This document shows positions 50,401 to 63,149 of a DNA stretch of 64,000 nucleotides, in pieces; the stretch's first letter is position 1; every line of letters starts with the position of its first letter. The notes beneath the pieces were generated by a model. That model ran no database searches. It was not told the origin of the DNA and saw nothing but the letters and a program-made list of their open reading frames with translations. Source of the DNA: Chrysomallon squamiferum (Eukaryota > Mollusca > Gastropoda > Neomphalida > Peltospiridae); contig CM022671.1 of assembly GCA_012295275.1 (NCBI GenBank), positions 15,507,956 to 15,571,955 on the forward strand, written 5' to 3'. A program made the translations under genes and the position numbers.

Positions 50401-51959
50401 GGATTTAACATTCGACAGCTGACTGTTGTTATATAATAATCGGAATACAGATTTTTCACCTGTCAATAACCGTTAACGGGTTTATGTCTCAGTTAACACT
50501 GAGCCCGTTTCATTATCACTCTAAATAACAAAAATATTAAACATTTATCAAATTTTACTTGTAACCTCCTCCAAATCTTAAAGAAATATTATTGTTTTGT
50601 CCTCGAGTTGTCGTCAATTGTGGCACCACTGTATATTCTACATTTTAATAAAAGTGACAGACATTGATTTGTTTTAATTATTCTGCTATTATCACTCGTA
50701 AAGACGACATTCAGTAAGCGATGATTTAGTAAAAAAAAATTATTTCTGATCTACAGAAAATGAACATTTAATAGAAGACTTTTGTAATACTGATCATAAT
50801 AATAATTACCTCAGAATTAACCAGTTAATTATTTATGTATACTTGTAGTTTTTTACATTATCTTATTTATTTATTTATTAAAATATAATAATGAAGTATT
50901 CGCAAAAAATATATAATCTCACTGGATTAAATCCTAGGCTTAGTAAATTATATTTTATCAAGCTCATGGGACAAAAATAAACCAAAGACGATCGAGAGAA
51001 AGATATATTTAGAACAAGCATTGTTAACCGTTAATCGTATTAACGATTATTTAAAAATTAAAAACAGATATTAAGGTTAGTAGCTTAATGACACAAATGC
51101 TAAGGATTTTCTGCAAAATCTGCACAGATAATATCAAACATTCGCGTTTCTGGCTTGAACGAAACAGGGGAATGATATCGTTTTCATAACTTTCTTGGAC
51201 AGAAGACAAGCAGAAAATAACTTGACAAATTGACATAAGAAAACAGATTGATGCATTGTGAGACGAAGATAAACATTTTATCCTCGGCGAAAATAACAAA
51301 CAAAAACAAAACAGAGCTTGATTTGGCCGCTTATGTCAAACTTGAACGAGAACATGTCAAAAGAGTCTGGCCTGCTAATTGATTTAAGATGTCATGCGTC
51401 TGATGTGACTGGTCATTTTAGTATGCAAACACAAACAGTAATAATCTAACTAGATACAAATTTATGTTGCAAGACGTGAAAATATTGAAACAGTAAACAA
51501 ACAGCAGCCTTGAAATACAGATTATCTAAACAGATCATTAAATACTATAACTGGTAAGATGTGAATATATTTTAAACAGCAGATGGAAATACAGCTAGTT
51601 TCCCACTAGTTGTTATAAACAGAACACAGCTATAATTTATTATAAGACAGAAATATATTTCAAACATACAGAGATTAATTAAACAACAGCCATTTTTTCC
51701 TCCCTGGTTATTTATAACATACAAATTTCTCTTAATAATTACTGCATTACTAATAAATGAAGTCATCGATGTTTCTGTTAAAAATGATTTCTCGTTCAAA
51801 ACATCAACCGACAAACAAACTACTACTATTACTACTACTACTACTACTACCACTACTACTACTACTACTAGTATTAGTACCAATACTACTATTATTACTA
51901 TTAATATGATTTGGGCCTGTAATTAGAGCTATGATAATCACTGCATTTGCTACATCCAT

Positions 51960-52628
51960 GTCGCTGACATCAAAACAAAACAAGACAAGGCATACAAAAC
52001 CACACAAAACAAAACAAGACACGGGCAAATCAGACAAAATAAAGCAAAACAACACAACATAAGAAAGATCAAACCAAAACAAGTCAAGGCATAGAAGACC
52101 ACACAAAACAAAACAAAACAAGACAAAACAAGTCATCTCAACACAACACAACACTAAACAACATAACACAAGACAAAACAAGACAAGGCATACATGACCA
52201 CACAAAACACAAGACAAGACAAGACAAAACAAGACCACACAACACAAGATACGAAAAAAACAAGACAAAACAAGTGAAGACAGATCAAGATAGATCAAGA
52301 CAAGACACAACCACACAATATAGATCAATACTAAACAACACAACACAACACAACGCAGATCAGAACAACACAAGACAAATCAAGACAAGACAAGATAACG
52401 AAGACAAGACAAGTGAAGACAAAACAAAACAAGACAAAACAACACAACACATCACAGATCAAGAAAATACAAGAAAAGATAAGTCAGGACAGATCAAGAA
52501 AAAACAAGAAAAGATAAGTCAGGACAGATCAAGAAAAAAAAAGAAAAGATAAGTCAGGACAGATCAAGAAAAGACAAAACAAAATTTAATCGAGACAAGA
52601 CAGATCAAGACAAAACAAGACAAGACAA
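51960..52628. repeat. Degenerate (ACAAG/ACAAA)n pentanucleotide array, copy 1
   Basis: About 670 bp of five-base units of the ACAAG, ACAAA and ACAAC type with 15-30 bp higher-order patterns such as AAGTCAGGACAGATCAAGAA near 52480-52570. The purine-rich strand is the plus strand. A shorter array of the same family lies at 59565-59745. Confidence 0.9.
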
Positions 52629-52660
52629 TATTTCTAACTTGTACATATTGCTTTTATAAT

Positions 52661-52723
<63 letters not shown>

Positions 52724-54880
52724 CATTATTTAATGTTTATTTAATTTTTTAGTGTTTAAACTGAAACAGTGTTTTGACATGTGACAAGGCAGAGTAAAAT
52801 TTTATATGAAATTTAAAAAACCTCTGTACGTGGGAAGGTTAGGGTATTTTTACATGACAAATATTCTAATACATATATATTATATATAATAGATAGATAG
52901 ATAGATAGATAGGTAGATAGATAGATAGATATAGACGTACAGATTTAGTTTATTGTATTGAGTTTATTAGACCTATTGTGTGTGTGTGAATGTTTGTGTA
53001 TGTGTGTATATTAATTCTTCTGCTTGCTATTAATTTATTGATTATAATTATATTATTATACACAGACACAGACACAAACAGACACACACAGAGATAAACA
53101 TACATACATACATACATATTCATTACTTATTGATTAACAGAATGAATAATTTACAACTTTAATTGATTCGTACGTTCACTCAGTGTCGTGGCTGACATTC
53201 AATGTTTATTACAGTGATCAACAACGTCGTTTACAACGCCGACACAGCCAGAGTTCACGAAGCAGTGCAGACTGACTGGTGGTAATAGAACGTCTCTGAT
53301 TTAATATCTACTCGCACACGTTATCTCTCCTACCCTTCACACACATTTCCTCAGATCTTCGCTTGTTTCCGTGTAAGCGGGATTAACTTTTATGGTGGCC
53401 GGCCAGAACGAAGCGAGATACAGGTCCTGGCAATGGCGGATTCGGTGGGGATGCTAAACATCTTTCTTACGGCTTTTTTTTTTTTTTTTTTTTTTTTTTT
53501 AAGTTTCCTTCATCTACAGTTTTATTTTATATTTTAGTTTTGTTTCAATCGGTGGGGATGCATATCAGCCTTTCTTCTTCTTCTTCTTAAACATTAAAAA
53601 AAAAAAAATGTTTTATGAAAAAAAAATTATAAAAAAGAGATGATGAAAAGAAAAGTTTTTACAAAATCATAATAAAAGAAAAAAGAAGATAATAATAATA
53701 AAATAAATAAATAAATAAATTTGAAGATTTGCATGTTTCGGAGCGGATTCATATCATCTTATTTTCTTCTTCTTTTATTATTTATTTATTTATTTATTTA
53801 TTTATTATCTTGTTGTTCTTTTTTTGTGATTTATACAAACTTTTCTTTTCATCATCTCTATTTTTTTAAGAATATAATTTTAATGAGTCTTTCTTAAGAT
53901 GCTGATAAAAGTATAATCATCATTTTGACACTAATCATGTATTTATTTCGTGTTCAGAGAGTTCCTTAATTTATATCTGATATATGTATCTCACAGATTA
54001 GTACGATGTATTGAATAAATCGAGTTTTATTTTTGATTCATTTATCTCACAGTTATATGCGTTATACTGAATAATCAGGTTTTATTTTTCATGTATTAAT
54101 CTCACAATTCGGCGATTTCTATCTTTCTTAGCAATTTATAATAATATTAAACTAAAAACTTTAAACGAGTGGAAACTGCTCAGATTACAAATATTTTTAT
54201 CGGGTTATTAAAAATATATATTTATAACATTAACAGTAATTATTGAGGATAAAATATAAAAACGTGTAAAAATTCAGATTTAGAATGAGATGACAAATTT
54301 TCATAAATATAAGCAATTAATATTTTATTTTTATTATTCTTACTGAATTTGAAATACAAAATAACGTGTTGTTTTCATGTGGACTAAATATATATTACAT
54401 TACTTAAGATCGGCTATATGAAAGGTATTTGTTATCAGATTCGAATATATACGTACAAACCTACATTTATATCCTCCATTTAAACTTGCGCCTGTCTCAC
54501 AGATATATACGTGTATCATCATTTTTCAAAATGTCTGTTCTGCCTGCACTTGTACCAGTGGTCAAATGTTTTAAACTGCAAAATACGTAATTGTGAGCTG
54601 CAATGATCAGATCTAATAAACTAAACTTCTAATCCAGTTTATTGATTTATACATATATCTTTTTTCTCTCTCTCTCGTCGCGACTCCAGGCGCTGCAACG
54701 ACAGAACAGTGTTGTTTTAAAAAAAAAAAAAAAAGATTTCTGTGACTTAACTGCAGTGATATCTCAGTCAACTGGTACCGCCGTCTCTGCCCGTGCACGC
54801 GGTGCATTTCTCGATTTCTTGTAGTGGGTGGGACACGACGCTTTTCCTCCATTATTCTGCCAAAAGCAGCGCCAAGCATT
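52629..54880. other. Repeat-rich DNA upstream of the neuropeptide gene
   Basis: Contains (TTTA)/(ATT)n at 52660-52730, (GATA)n at about 52888-52931, a poly-T run at 53468-53500 and AAAT/TTTA runs near 53700-53800. The phrase CGGTGGGGATGC occurs at about 53442 and 53550, each copy followed by T-rich sequence. No gene I can support. Confidence 0.45.
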
Positions 54881-55376
54881 GATTGGTCACTAAGGTGACA
54901 AGTTAATTCTGTTTAAACGTGCTTATCTTGAAGTACATCGCACCTCCCTGCTGGGGAAAAATATTGTCTTATTGGCTTTTGCTAGCACCGATCCATTCTG
55001 CTACTCGAACACGTTACGCATTAATTGATTTTACAACCAGCTTTCCCCGCCAATAGCAAATGCCGTCATCATCCACAGATTTTTATAATGTGCATAAATT
55101 TGAGAGTGACCGCCGTGGATTATTTCTTATTATGATGAAGCAATATCGGTAAGACCTGTGATAAAGCAGAAGAAATCGGCTGGAAGATCAAAAGTACAGC
55201 AAATTGTTTTAGACGAAACAGTTTTTTAAAAAAGAAAAGTTATTTTTGAAAAAAAGAGAAAAGAACAACAAAAAAAAGAAGAACAAAAAGAACAAAATAA
55301 GAGAAAGACTTTCGCACCTACGTATATTTTAAGCAAATAGCGAGAGAAGGTGTTTCAGAAATTTGGATTTAAAACT
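54880..55376 (+). promoter_or_regulatory. Probable promoter and leader of the neuropeptide gene
   Basis: The 500 bp before the start codon are GC-richer than their surroundings and hold three CCAAT boxes (ATTGG at 54882 and 54971, CCAAT at 55050). TATA-like TATAAT follows at 55084-55089 and CATAAATT at about 55093. ATATCG followed by GTAAGA (GT at 55149) may be the donor of a leader intron ending at GTTTCAG (55358), but the acceptor tract is weak. Confidence 0.4.
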
Positions 55377-56582
55377 ATGTGGTTCTTCGACTTTGTATGT
55401 TGTCTTGTCGTTTTAGTCTCGGGCGTTTTGGGAAACGCTTTCCAGGAAACTGGCAGCCAGTTTTTGAAACAATCTGAACGAAACAAAAGAGACACGTCTT
55501 CGCTTGACAGTTACTACTCACCGCAACAAGACGACGGCCAGTTTCCAGTGGACAAAAGACTTAGAGAATTTTTTGGAAAGCGAGGCGAACTATCGGCCGA
55601 CAAGCGATTAAGGGAATTCTTTGGAAAGCGAGATGACCCAACCGCTCAGAAGAGACTAAGGGAATTTTTTGGTAAGCGTGATGACCCAAACAGACAAAAA
55701 CGTCTGCGGGAATTTTTTGGTAAACGTGATAGCATCAACGAACAGAAAAGGCTTCGTGAATTTTTTGGAAAACGTGATGCTACTGAGGTTGATAAAAGAC
55801 TAAGGGAATTTTTTGGAAAACGCGGTGATATTGAGGCTGATAAGAGGCTAAGGGAATTTTTTGGAAAACGCGGTGATATTGAGGCTGATAAAAGACTACG
55901 GGAATTTTTTGGAAAACGCGGTGATATCGAGGCCGATAAAAGACTAAGGGAATTTTTTGGAAAACGCGGTGATATCGAGGCCGATAAAAGACTAAGGGAA
56001 TTTTTTGGAAAACGCGGTGATATTGAGGCTGATAAAAGAACAAGGGAATTTTTTGGAAAACGCGGTGATATTGAGGCTGATAAAAGGCTAAGGGAATTTT
56101 TCGGTAAACGGGACGACCCAACTGCGGATAAACGACTACGGGAATTCTTCGGCAAACGGGACGACCCAACTGCGGACAAAAGACTTCGGGAATTCTTCGG
56201 TAAACGCGGAGACCTTGCTGCTGAAAAGCGACTCCGTGAATTCTTCGGGAAGAGAAGCGGACAGCCGACGGAAAAACGACTCAGAGAATTCTTCGGCAAA
56301 CGAGACGCTCCCACTTTCAACAAACGTCTTCGAGAGTTCTTCGGCAAGCGCGATAAACTCGACGAAGCGACATCTGGTGGCAGCGAGACAGCGGAGAAAG
56401 AAATACCTGCACAACGAAACGAGCACAAAGAGCTTGGCCAGCTCATTAGGATGACGAAACGAGACGTAGGAAAACGAGTCCGGGAATTCATTGGGAAAAG
56501 AAGCCTTCTGGCGTTTAACGAAGGTGCGGACGTCGGTTACAGTCAGTACAGCAAACGCGTTCGTGAGTTCATTGGGAAATGA
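55377..56582 (+). CDS. Neuropeptide precursor: 17 LREFFamide-type and 2 VREFIamide peptides
   Basis: A single open frame of 401 aa. It begins with a hydrophobic signal peptide (residues 1 to about 20, MWFFDFVCCLVVLVSGVLGN). Then 17 copies of LREFFG or TREFFG (one copy, near 56038) are each bounded by KR, separated by six-residue acidic spacers such as GDIEAD or DDPTAD. A 40-residue linker follows, then two copies of VREFIG; the last ends GK before the stop. Cleavage at KR, removal of the basic residues and amidation at Gly would release 16 LREFFamide, one TREFFamide and two VREFIamide. Pentapeptide amides of the xRxFV type (PRQFVamide and relatives, linked to Mytilus inhibitory peptides) are known from molluscs, and I assign this precursor to that group by resemblance. 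An upstream in-frame GTG exists, but the ATG directly before the signal peptide is the natural start. The repeat unit is 48 bp. Confidence 0.92.
   Translation: MWFFDFVCCLVVLVSGVLGNAFQETGSQFLKQSERNKRDTSSLDSYYSPQQDDGQFPVDKRLREFFGKRGELSADKRLREFFGKRDDPTAQKRLREFFGKRDDPNRQKRLREFFGKRDSINEQKRLREFFGKRDATEVDKRLREFFGKRGDIEADKRLREFFGKRGDIEADKRLREFFGKRGDIEADKRLREFFGKRGDIEADKRLREFFGKRGDIEADKRTREFFGKRGDIEADKRLREFFGKRDDPTADKRLREFFGKRDDPTADKRLREFFGKRGDLAAEKRLREFFGKRSGQPTEKRLREFFGKRDAPTFNKRLREFFGKRDKLDEATSGGSETAEKEIPAQRNEHKELGQLIRMTKRDVGKRVREFIGKRSLLAFNEGADVGYSQYSKRVREFIGK
55560..56350 (+). repeat. 48 bp coding tandem repeat inside the neuropeptide gene
   Basis: Seventeen 48 bp units each encode a hexapeptide plus KR and a spacer plus KR. 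The six GDIEAD units at about 55824-56110 are almost identical in DNA. The outer units differ in spacer and codons, and the 3' units are GC-richer. Confidence 0.9.
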
Positions 56583-56821
56583 GTTCGCGTTCTGTCAGTG
56601 GGATCGTCTCACGTTTCAGAACAAAACAAATCTCTATTTAGAAAACAAATGAATATATACTATATATATATTTAAAAAACCAAAAAAAAAAAAAAAACAA
56701 ACGGAACTGCCTAAAAATTCAAAAACAAAACAAAACAAAACAAACAAAAAAAATGTTTACACAGACACACACGGACTACGGACTATGGATATGGGTAAAA
56801 TTTCCAACAAAAGAAGAAAAG

Positions 56822-56827
56822 AATAAA
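56822..56827 (+). terminator. Candidate polyadenylation signal of the neuropeptide gene
   Basis: AATAAA about 240 bp after the stop codon, the first canonical signal downstream. Confidence 0.4.
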
Positions 56828-58185
56828 ATTCCAGTTTAAAATAAAATAGACATATGTAGAACTAGTAATGATTAAAAATGTAACTCGGCCTAGAAGAAAA
56901 AAAAGAAAAAAAATCCATCTGAAAAATAACGAGTGAATTCTATTGACACTGACTAACATTTGAAAACCAGCGAGTGAGTTCCATTAACGTTGACTGTTGG
57001 CGTTGTGACAAGAGCACCGTACAGAAAATAGCATCTTACTTATTACTTGCCCGGATTACACGATTCGCTGAGTAAAAAATGACAGGTAGAAATAATACGA
57101 TTATGTTCAACCAATTGATTTAGTGTCTGCTTTTTATTTCACGGATCACTTCTGGATACAGTATCTGGGTAATTTATTAACAAAAATCAATCATTTCTGT
57201 CCTATATATTAGAAATCTGTTTTTCTCCTGTTACAAATTATCAGTGAAATACATGGCTGTTATTCCGAGAAAAAGATTTTTTCTTATTTGTATTACAAAA
57301 ATAATTTAGTTACTTATTTTACTGAGACATTGATTTATATTTATTTCTTAATATTAATTTCATGTGTTAAATGATAAGATAAGAAGTAGAAATCGTGTCA
57401 CGTGACGAATGATATTTAACGTTACTAAAATTAAATATTTCTTGAAACGTCCATATATTATATGTGCACGCACATACACACATATATACATGCACATACA
57501 CACATATACAAATACACACACATATATACAAAGACACACACATATTAATTAATACAGCAATAAATATATATTTTACTTACAGATCAAATGAAAAATTACT
57601 TAATGCATTATAAATAACATTATTAATTGATATGTTATCACAAAATTTGTTTTATTTGCTAGAACGAGATAGATGAATCGACCTATGCTATGCATATTTC
57701 AAAATGACTGAAAGTTTAGCATGAGCTAATTATTTCAGTCTATGGTGTTAGAGAAATAAAAAAAAAATAAAAAAAAAAAAAACATGAAATAAAATGTCTG
57801 TTTAAAAATCAGAGCCGTAATTATAGTGTAAAATAACAGTAAACTATGACAACGAGTTCAGTCTTCTCTGGGAATTAACACGTAAAATATAAAATTTCTT
57901 TTATGTAGTTGAAAATTGTGATTTAAAAAAGGATAATCGGTTATCTTCTATGTTTATTTTATGTTCTGTTTTCGTTTCTAACTTCTCCAGTATCAAAAGC
58001 TTTTCTCTCTGTTATGTTTCTGTAAAGTTAATAACTAACTATAATTTACTGCTGATAGTACTGATATCGTTTATTATCTTATTTTTGTTTATCTGAAAAT
58101 AAATTTTAATACAAACCTAAAATCTAAAATAATAAAAACCTTATTCACCGAATAAAAAGGCATAAAAAAACCTATTTCAGTTCTA

Positions 58186-58243
<58 letters not shown>

Positions 58244-58619
58244 TTTTTTTTTACAAAATTAATGAATTTGGATTTACAGAAGAATAATTCTAAGTATCAG
58301 TTAACATCAATGTTATTAACGACACTGAAAAAAGAAAGAAACGGCAACATCAAAAATACAAAAATGTATTTATCTCTACAATTTTGATCAAAAGTTTCAG
58401 TTATCCATCTTTGATTTCGTTTTCTTTTTTTTCTTTTTTTCTCCTTATGCTATTAACACAGAAAGCAAGAAGTAAATATATTTTTAGTGTTTTTTGTTTG
58501 GGGTTGCCTTGTATTTTACAAATATACGATAATTGGATTAGTCATGTGATAAAGCAGCTGTTTTAAACAACAACAACAACAGAACAAATGTCACCAATGC
58601 CACCCATCATGGTTATACA

Positions 58620-59090
58620 ATCATTGCTGCTAGAATTACTAGTGTACTTGATACTCCTGTAAGAACTATTACCACTTGTATTACGACTGTGTGTACTATT
58701 TTATTACTATTACAGCTACTACAGTACTATTACAATTGATACCATGCCTATTACTGTTGCTGTTATCATTTATATACTATTACTACTATTACTACTACTA
58801 CCACTATGCTATTATTACTACTGTTTACAACTGCTGCTAATATTACTACCATTGATAAAACATTACTACTACTGTTTGTATTGCTACTACTATGTTATTA
58901 CTAATAGTGTTACAAGTGCGAATACAATTACTGCAACTATTATACAGCTCTACTACTACTACAATTGCTACTCTATAGCATTTATACTACTGCTTCATTT
59001 GAAATTATTATTATTACTAATACTGTTATTATTATTTCTACTACCAGTAATATACTGTTACTACCACATCTGCTACTATTAACAGTGCTG
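58620..59090. repeat. Degenerate (TAC/TAT)n trinucleotide region
   Basis: Nearly 500 bp in which TAC, TAT and TGC triplets alternate in a three-base rhythm. Open frames rich in Leu or Tyr through it are artefacts. Confidence 0.85.
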
Positions 59091-59135
59091 CTACTATAGT
59101 GATAATAAAAAAACAAATTAAAACACTAATGTTTG

Positions 59136-59172
<37 letters not shown>

Positions 59173-59564
59173 ATGTATGTACTTAAATTACTTTCCAGTT
59201 TTCGGCACGTTCTCTTATTTAATGTTCTCATTTTCATTCTTAAGACAAAAATTTGTAACAACGTGTTTCAGTTTACTAGGATAATTCTGTTTTTCAATAT
59301 AATAACGAAATTTTAAATTAATAGATAAATGTTCAGAGATGCTAGTTTTAATGACGTCTGTATTAACAGTAGTAACTACAGCAGTTATAGTAATAGGCGT
59401 AGCATTTAGTAGAAATAATAGTAGTAAAAGTAGCAATTGTAGCAGTTATAATAGTAGAAGTAGTATTTAGTAGAAAGAGTTATAGTAGTAATGGTGGTGG
59501 TAATGGGAAAACAGTAATTCTAGCAGAGAATAACAAATAACAGCATTGACAAGATACGAAAACA

Positions 59565-59745
59565 CAACACACGACAAGACAAGTCAAGTCAAGTCAAGAC
59601 AAGACAAGAAAAGACAAGACAAGACAAGACAAGTCAAGTCAAGTCAAGAAAAGACAAGAAAAGACAAGACAAGTGAAGATAGATCAAGACAAAACAAGAC
59701 AAGGCATACAAGACCACACTGAATACGACAAGACAAGTAGTTGCT
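59565..59745. repeat. (ACAAG)n pentanucleotide array, copy 2
   Basis: About 180 bp of ACAAG, TCAAG and ACAAA units, closely like the array at 51960-52628 (shared phrases GATCAAGACAAAACAAGACA and AAGGCATACA with a following AGACCACAC). Flanked on both sides by TAG/GTA-type triplets. Confidence 0.9.
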
Positions 59746-59980
59746 GCTGTAATACTGATGATGATGATATTATCTTTAGTAATGTAATAGTAGTAGTAGT
59801 ATCAGCAGTAGTAGCAGTACTAGACAACATCTATATACTATCAGCTAATAATTACTTACATGCAGAAATATATAATGCCAGCAAAAATAATTCATAGATA
59901 AACATACAATTTATACTAATGATACTTGATTTCAATGTAAGTAAATTATCATTTTTTTTAAACGTATGGGCAATGTGCTT

Positions 59981-60032
<52 letters not shown>

Positions 60033-60304
60033 TTAATAATTAATTAATAATAATAATAATAGTAATAATTTAATTTAATTTCAAATTTAAAAAGATACTA
60101 AATTAAGTTATCGAAAAGAGATTAAAAATATTTTAATTTAGCTTACTGTTAAGCTCTCGTTAAAGAAAGTGATATATTTGTGAGTTAATGGAGTTATCTG
60201 CCCCTTCAGTTGATCTGTTTGTTACTCTGGTGACAGCTTATTGCATTTGTGTGTTTCTGTTAACACGAACACAGTACACTGGACCAGTAATTAGATAAAC
60301 AACT

Positions 60305-60560
60305 TTAACCTTCTGAACCCCAGAGATCACGAAAAAATAAAAAAATGTAAAAAAAAGTAAAACGTTTATACCCGAGCGGTTAATAATTTTACCATCACGT
60401 GTTGTTCATGTGTTATTTTTTATTAATAAAGCTGTACTCATTAGATATTCAACCAACCAGCTTGTAAAGATCGAAAATGGATATTGCAAACTTTCGGCCA
60501 TTTTGCCTGATGAGCTCTGGATGACGTGTTTGTATGTGAACTCAGGGTTGAAAGGGTTAA
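60305..60560. mobile_element. TTAA-flanked miniature element, piggyBac-like
   Basis: The 256 bp segment begins TTAACCTTCTGAACCCCAGAG and ends with the reverse complement of TTAACCCTTTCAACCCTGAG, so it has imperfect inverted ends directly next to TTAA on both sides. TTAA target sites and CCYTTY-type termini are the hallmark of piggyBac transposons. No coding sequence; a non-autonomous copy. Confidence 0.6.
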
Positions 60561-61611
60561 CATGTACGGAATCATGAATACTGCGAGGTAAAACGAACAA
60601 TATATAATTATGTACATGTTAGTTTGCTTACTGTTTGTTTTCTATGGGTTTTTATAGTTTCCTTATTTGTTGTATTTTGGGGGTTGGAATTTTGTTCCCC
60701 TCATTTTTTGCTATGTTTAATGAAATCTTCAAAATGAACCTCACACGTCCAGTTAGTCTAAAGTTTTCAGGCTGCAAAAACGTAACAATAAAATCGTTGA
60801 CGGTGGACCTACACTTTGGGCACCCCGACGTTTGAACTGTCACTGAAGTCCTTCGCAAACGGCAACAAGAAAATCTGGTAACCATTGTTATTTTTCTCAG
60901 TGGGCTTGTTTCATTACAGATCACTATTCGTTTAAAATAAATTTCGGCATTAGATATTTAGATTAATATTTTGAAGCAGTTTGGACTATCGTCACTTCTG
61001 GGGCCTCTGCTGAAGCTTAAACTTCGTAACAGATCCACTGTTCTAATCATCATTATCATCATCATCATCATCATTATTAAACGAGAAAACATCACATATA
61101 AGCCATAAGTGTGAGTGCGAGTGCATATGAATGAACATCGAAATAAAAAGAAAAAACATATTTTACTTCACGATTTCAAAAAAATTCTACCAAAATGATA
61201 CTGAAATTTCCAGTCACGTTTTGTTTTTAGTAATTTTAATTTTGTACACGTTATTTTGTATATATATTTTTTTAAGACTTATTTTAGAGAGACGCAGAGA
61301 AAGTTTCTACTAAAACCCACAAGATGACAGAAAGTAGACGCTTGACAGTTGACTAACAGACAGGCTATTTCTTAAAATATCTTTAAACATCCATAATTGT
61401 TGTTTTATCTAATTTTTTTCTTATTATTTTTTTAAAAATAAAAATGAAAAAAGTACAGAAAAGTCATATTATGGCACTTATTAATAATAATCCTCAAATT
61501 ATTAGAGCTGGGAGTGCAAGAAAAGGAGGAAAAAAGAAGAAGAAAAAAACTAGAATAACCATTTAAAAAATAGTCATAAAATCAGTTAAGTAATAAAGAT
61601 GATGATGATGC

Positions 61612-61653
<42 letters not shown>

Positions 61654-61668
61654 TAAATAAACAAACGT

Positions 61669-61701
<33 letters not shown>

Positions 61702-62188
61702 ATAAATAAAAAAAGCAAGCTGAGAATCCTGGAAAGTGTTTGTAAGTTGTTTATTTTATCAGTAAATTTCGTTATTCAGTTTGAGAACATGAAATCGCAC
61801 CCAATTAGCCGAGAGAAAACTCAGCAATTTCTACAACAGTTTTTACGAGCATATCGAATTTACACAGGACAACAGTTTTGTGAGGTAATACTTGATGCCA
61901 TTACATAACGTAACAACGTTAAGCGTCTTGTGATTTCTCTTCAACAACATGCAAGTTGCTGGTGTATTTTTTGTTTCGTTATCGTTTGTAAATGATCCAG
62001 CGGACAAGAAACGTGGCCATTGACGTCGTAACAACAAGCTGCTTGAGTAAATATAAATGTATCGCGTATGTTATGTAATATAACCACACCAACAGCATTA
62101 TTTAAAAAAACAAATAAAGAAAGAAAAATATAATAAACTAAGAACCAGTTTCGTTTTGGAAATATTTTAATGTCTTTAATGGATTTAA

Positions 62189-62229
<41 letters not shown>

Positions 62230-63094
62230 ATTAACATACTTATAATAAACATAAACATAATAATAATACTAACAATAATGATGTAATGGTGATGATAATG
62301 AATAATTTACGGAATTAAAATAAATTAAACAATTTTATAATAAAATTGATGTAAATGGACTGCTATAATATTAATAATACAAACAGTTGTAAACTCACAT
62401 TAAACTACATTTTGTATTAATTAAATAACTTTAACAAACACTGGGATCGAAGAGATGATAACTTAAAATAGCGTTTCCTTAAATCTCCAGATCACGAATA
62501 ACACTAACAGCTGATAGAATTAAAACAATGAGAAATTGTTGTTAATGTTTTAAAAAAAAATGTTTGGTTTATGTTTCATCCTGCATTATGAAAACAGTCT
62601 CAAAATCGTTACAGTAAGAATGGAGGAGCTGTATTCGATAATTTATCATTTGCATATGTGTGAAATTCCATAAACACTGAGAATATACCTCTATATGTAT
62701 TCAGATATATTGTTTTCTATAAAAATCTGACAAATCTTTTAAGGCAAATTTGTCGATTATGAAAATATACAGATACGTAAAAATCAAATGTTTTTAGACT
62801 TTTTATTCTTCTTTTTTCTGCTATAATTTCTAATAACATAAAACACAGATAAACACACACTCATAATTATATCTACTATTAAAAATTGACTTTTTAAACA
62901 TTGACTGGTATTGCACTTCTTTAAAAGATGGATGTTGCCGTTGGATTTCTTCGTAGAATGGCTAAACTGAGAATATATATTCAAATATCTTTTATTATAG
63001 TACTGAAAGATAGGTCAGTTAATATTTACTACTATTACTATACTGTCACTACTAGTTCTACAACTAGTTCCTGTACTACTACTATTACTACTAC

Positions 63095-63149
<55 letters not shown>

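Larger units (their letters stand above)
44081..51959. other. Long repeat-rich stretch without supported genes
   Basis: Simple repeats dominate. There are A/AAAT-rich sequence at 46310-46690, a compound CA/TA/TACG/CA block at 47239-47443, (ACT)-type degenerate repeats at about 48689-48845, T-rich runs near 49030-49065 and 49650-49690, and (ACT)n at about 51820-51900. Short exon-like pieces occur on the minus strand at 44.3, 44.4 and 46.9 kb, and a plus-strand open segment at 44.9-45.1 kb; see findings. Confidence 0.45.

Noticed and set aside
51804-52552. Open frames rich in Cys/Leu/Val or Asp/Lys/Gln on both strands
   Set aside because: By-products of the ACAAG pentanucleotide array, which lacks stops in several frames.
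53215-53290. Short plus-strand frame INNVVYNADTARVHEAVQTD after an acceptor-like TTACAG
   Set aside because: Only about 22 codons, with no neighbouring exon in matching phase and no recognisable homology.
55646-56491. 281-residue open frame on the minus strand
   Set aside because: Antisense shadow of the 48 bp neuropeptide repeats.
58744-59082. Tyr/Leu-rich 112-codon open frame
   Set aside because: Lies wholly within degenerate TAC/TAT triplet repeats.
60652-60924. Minus-strand 90-codon open frame with CPKC and a CC pair
   Set aside because: Looks non-random, but no partner exons, no domain I recognise and no terminal repeats; it could be the edge of an old element.
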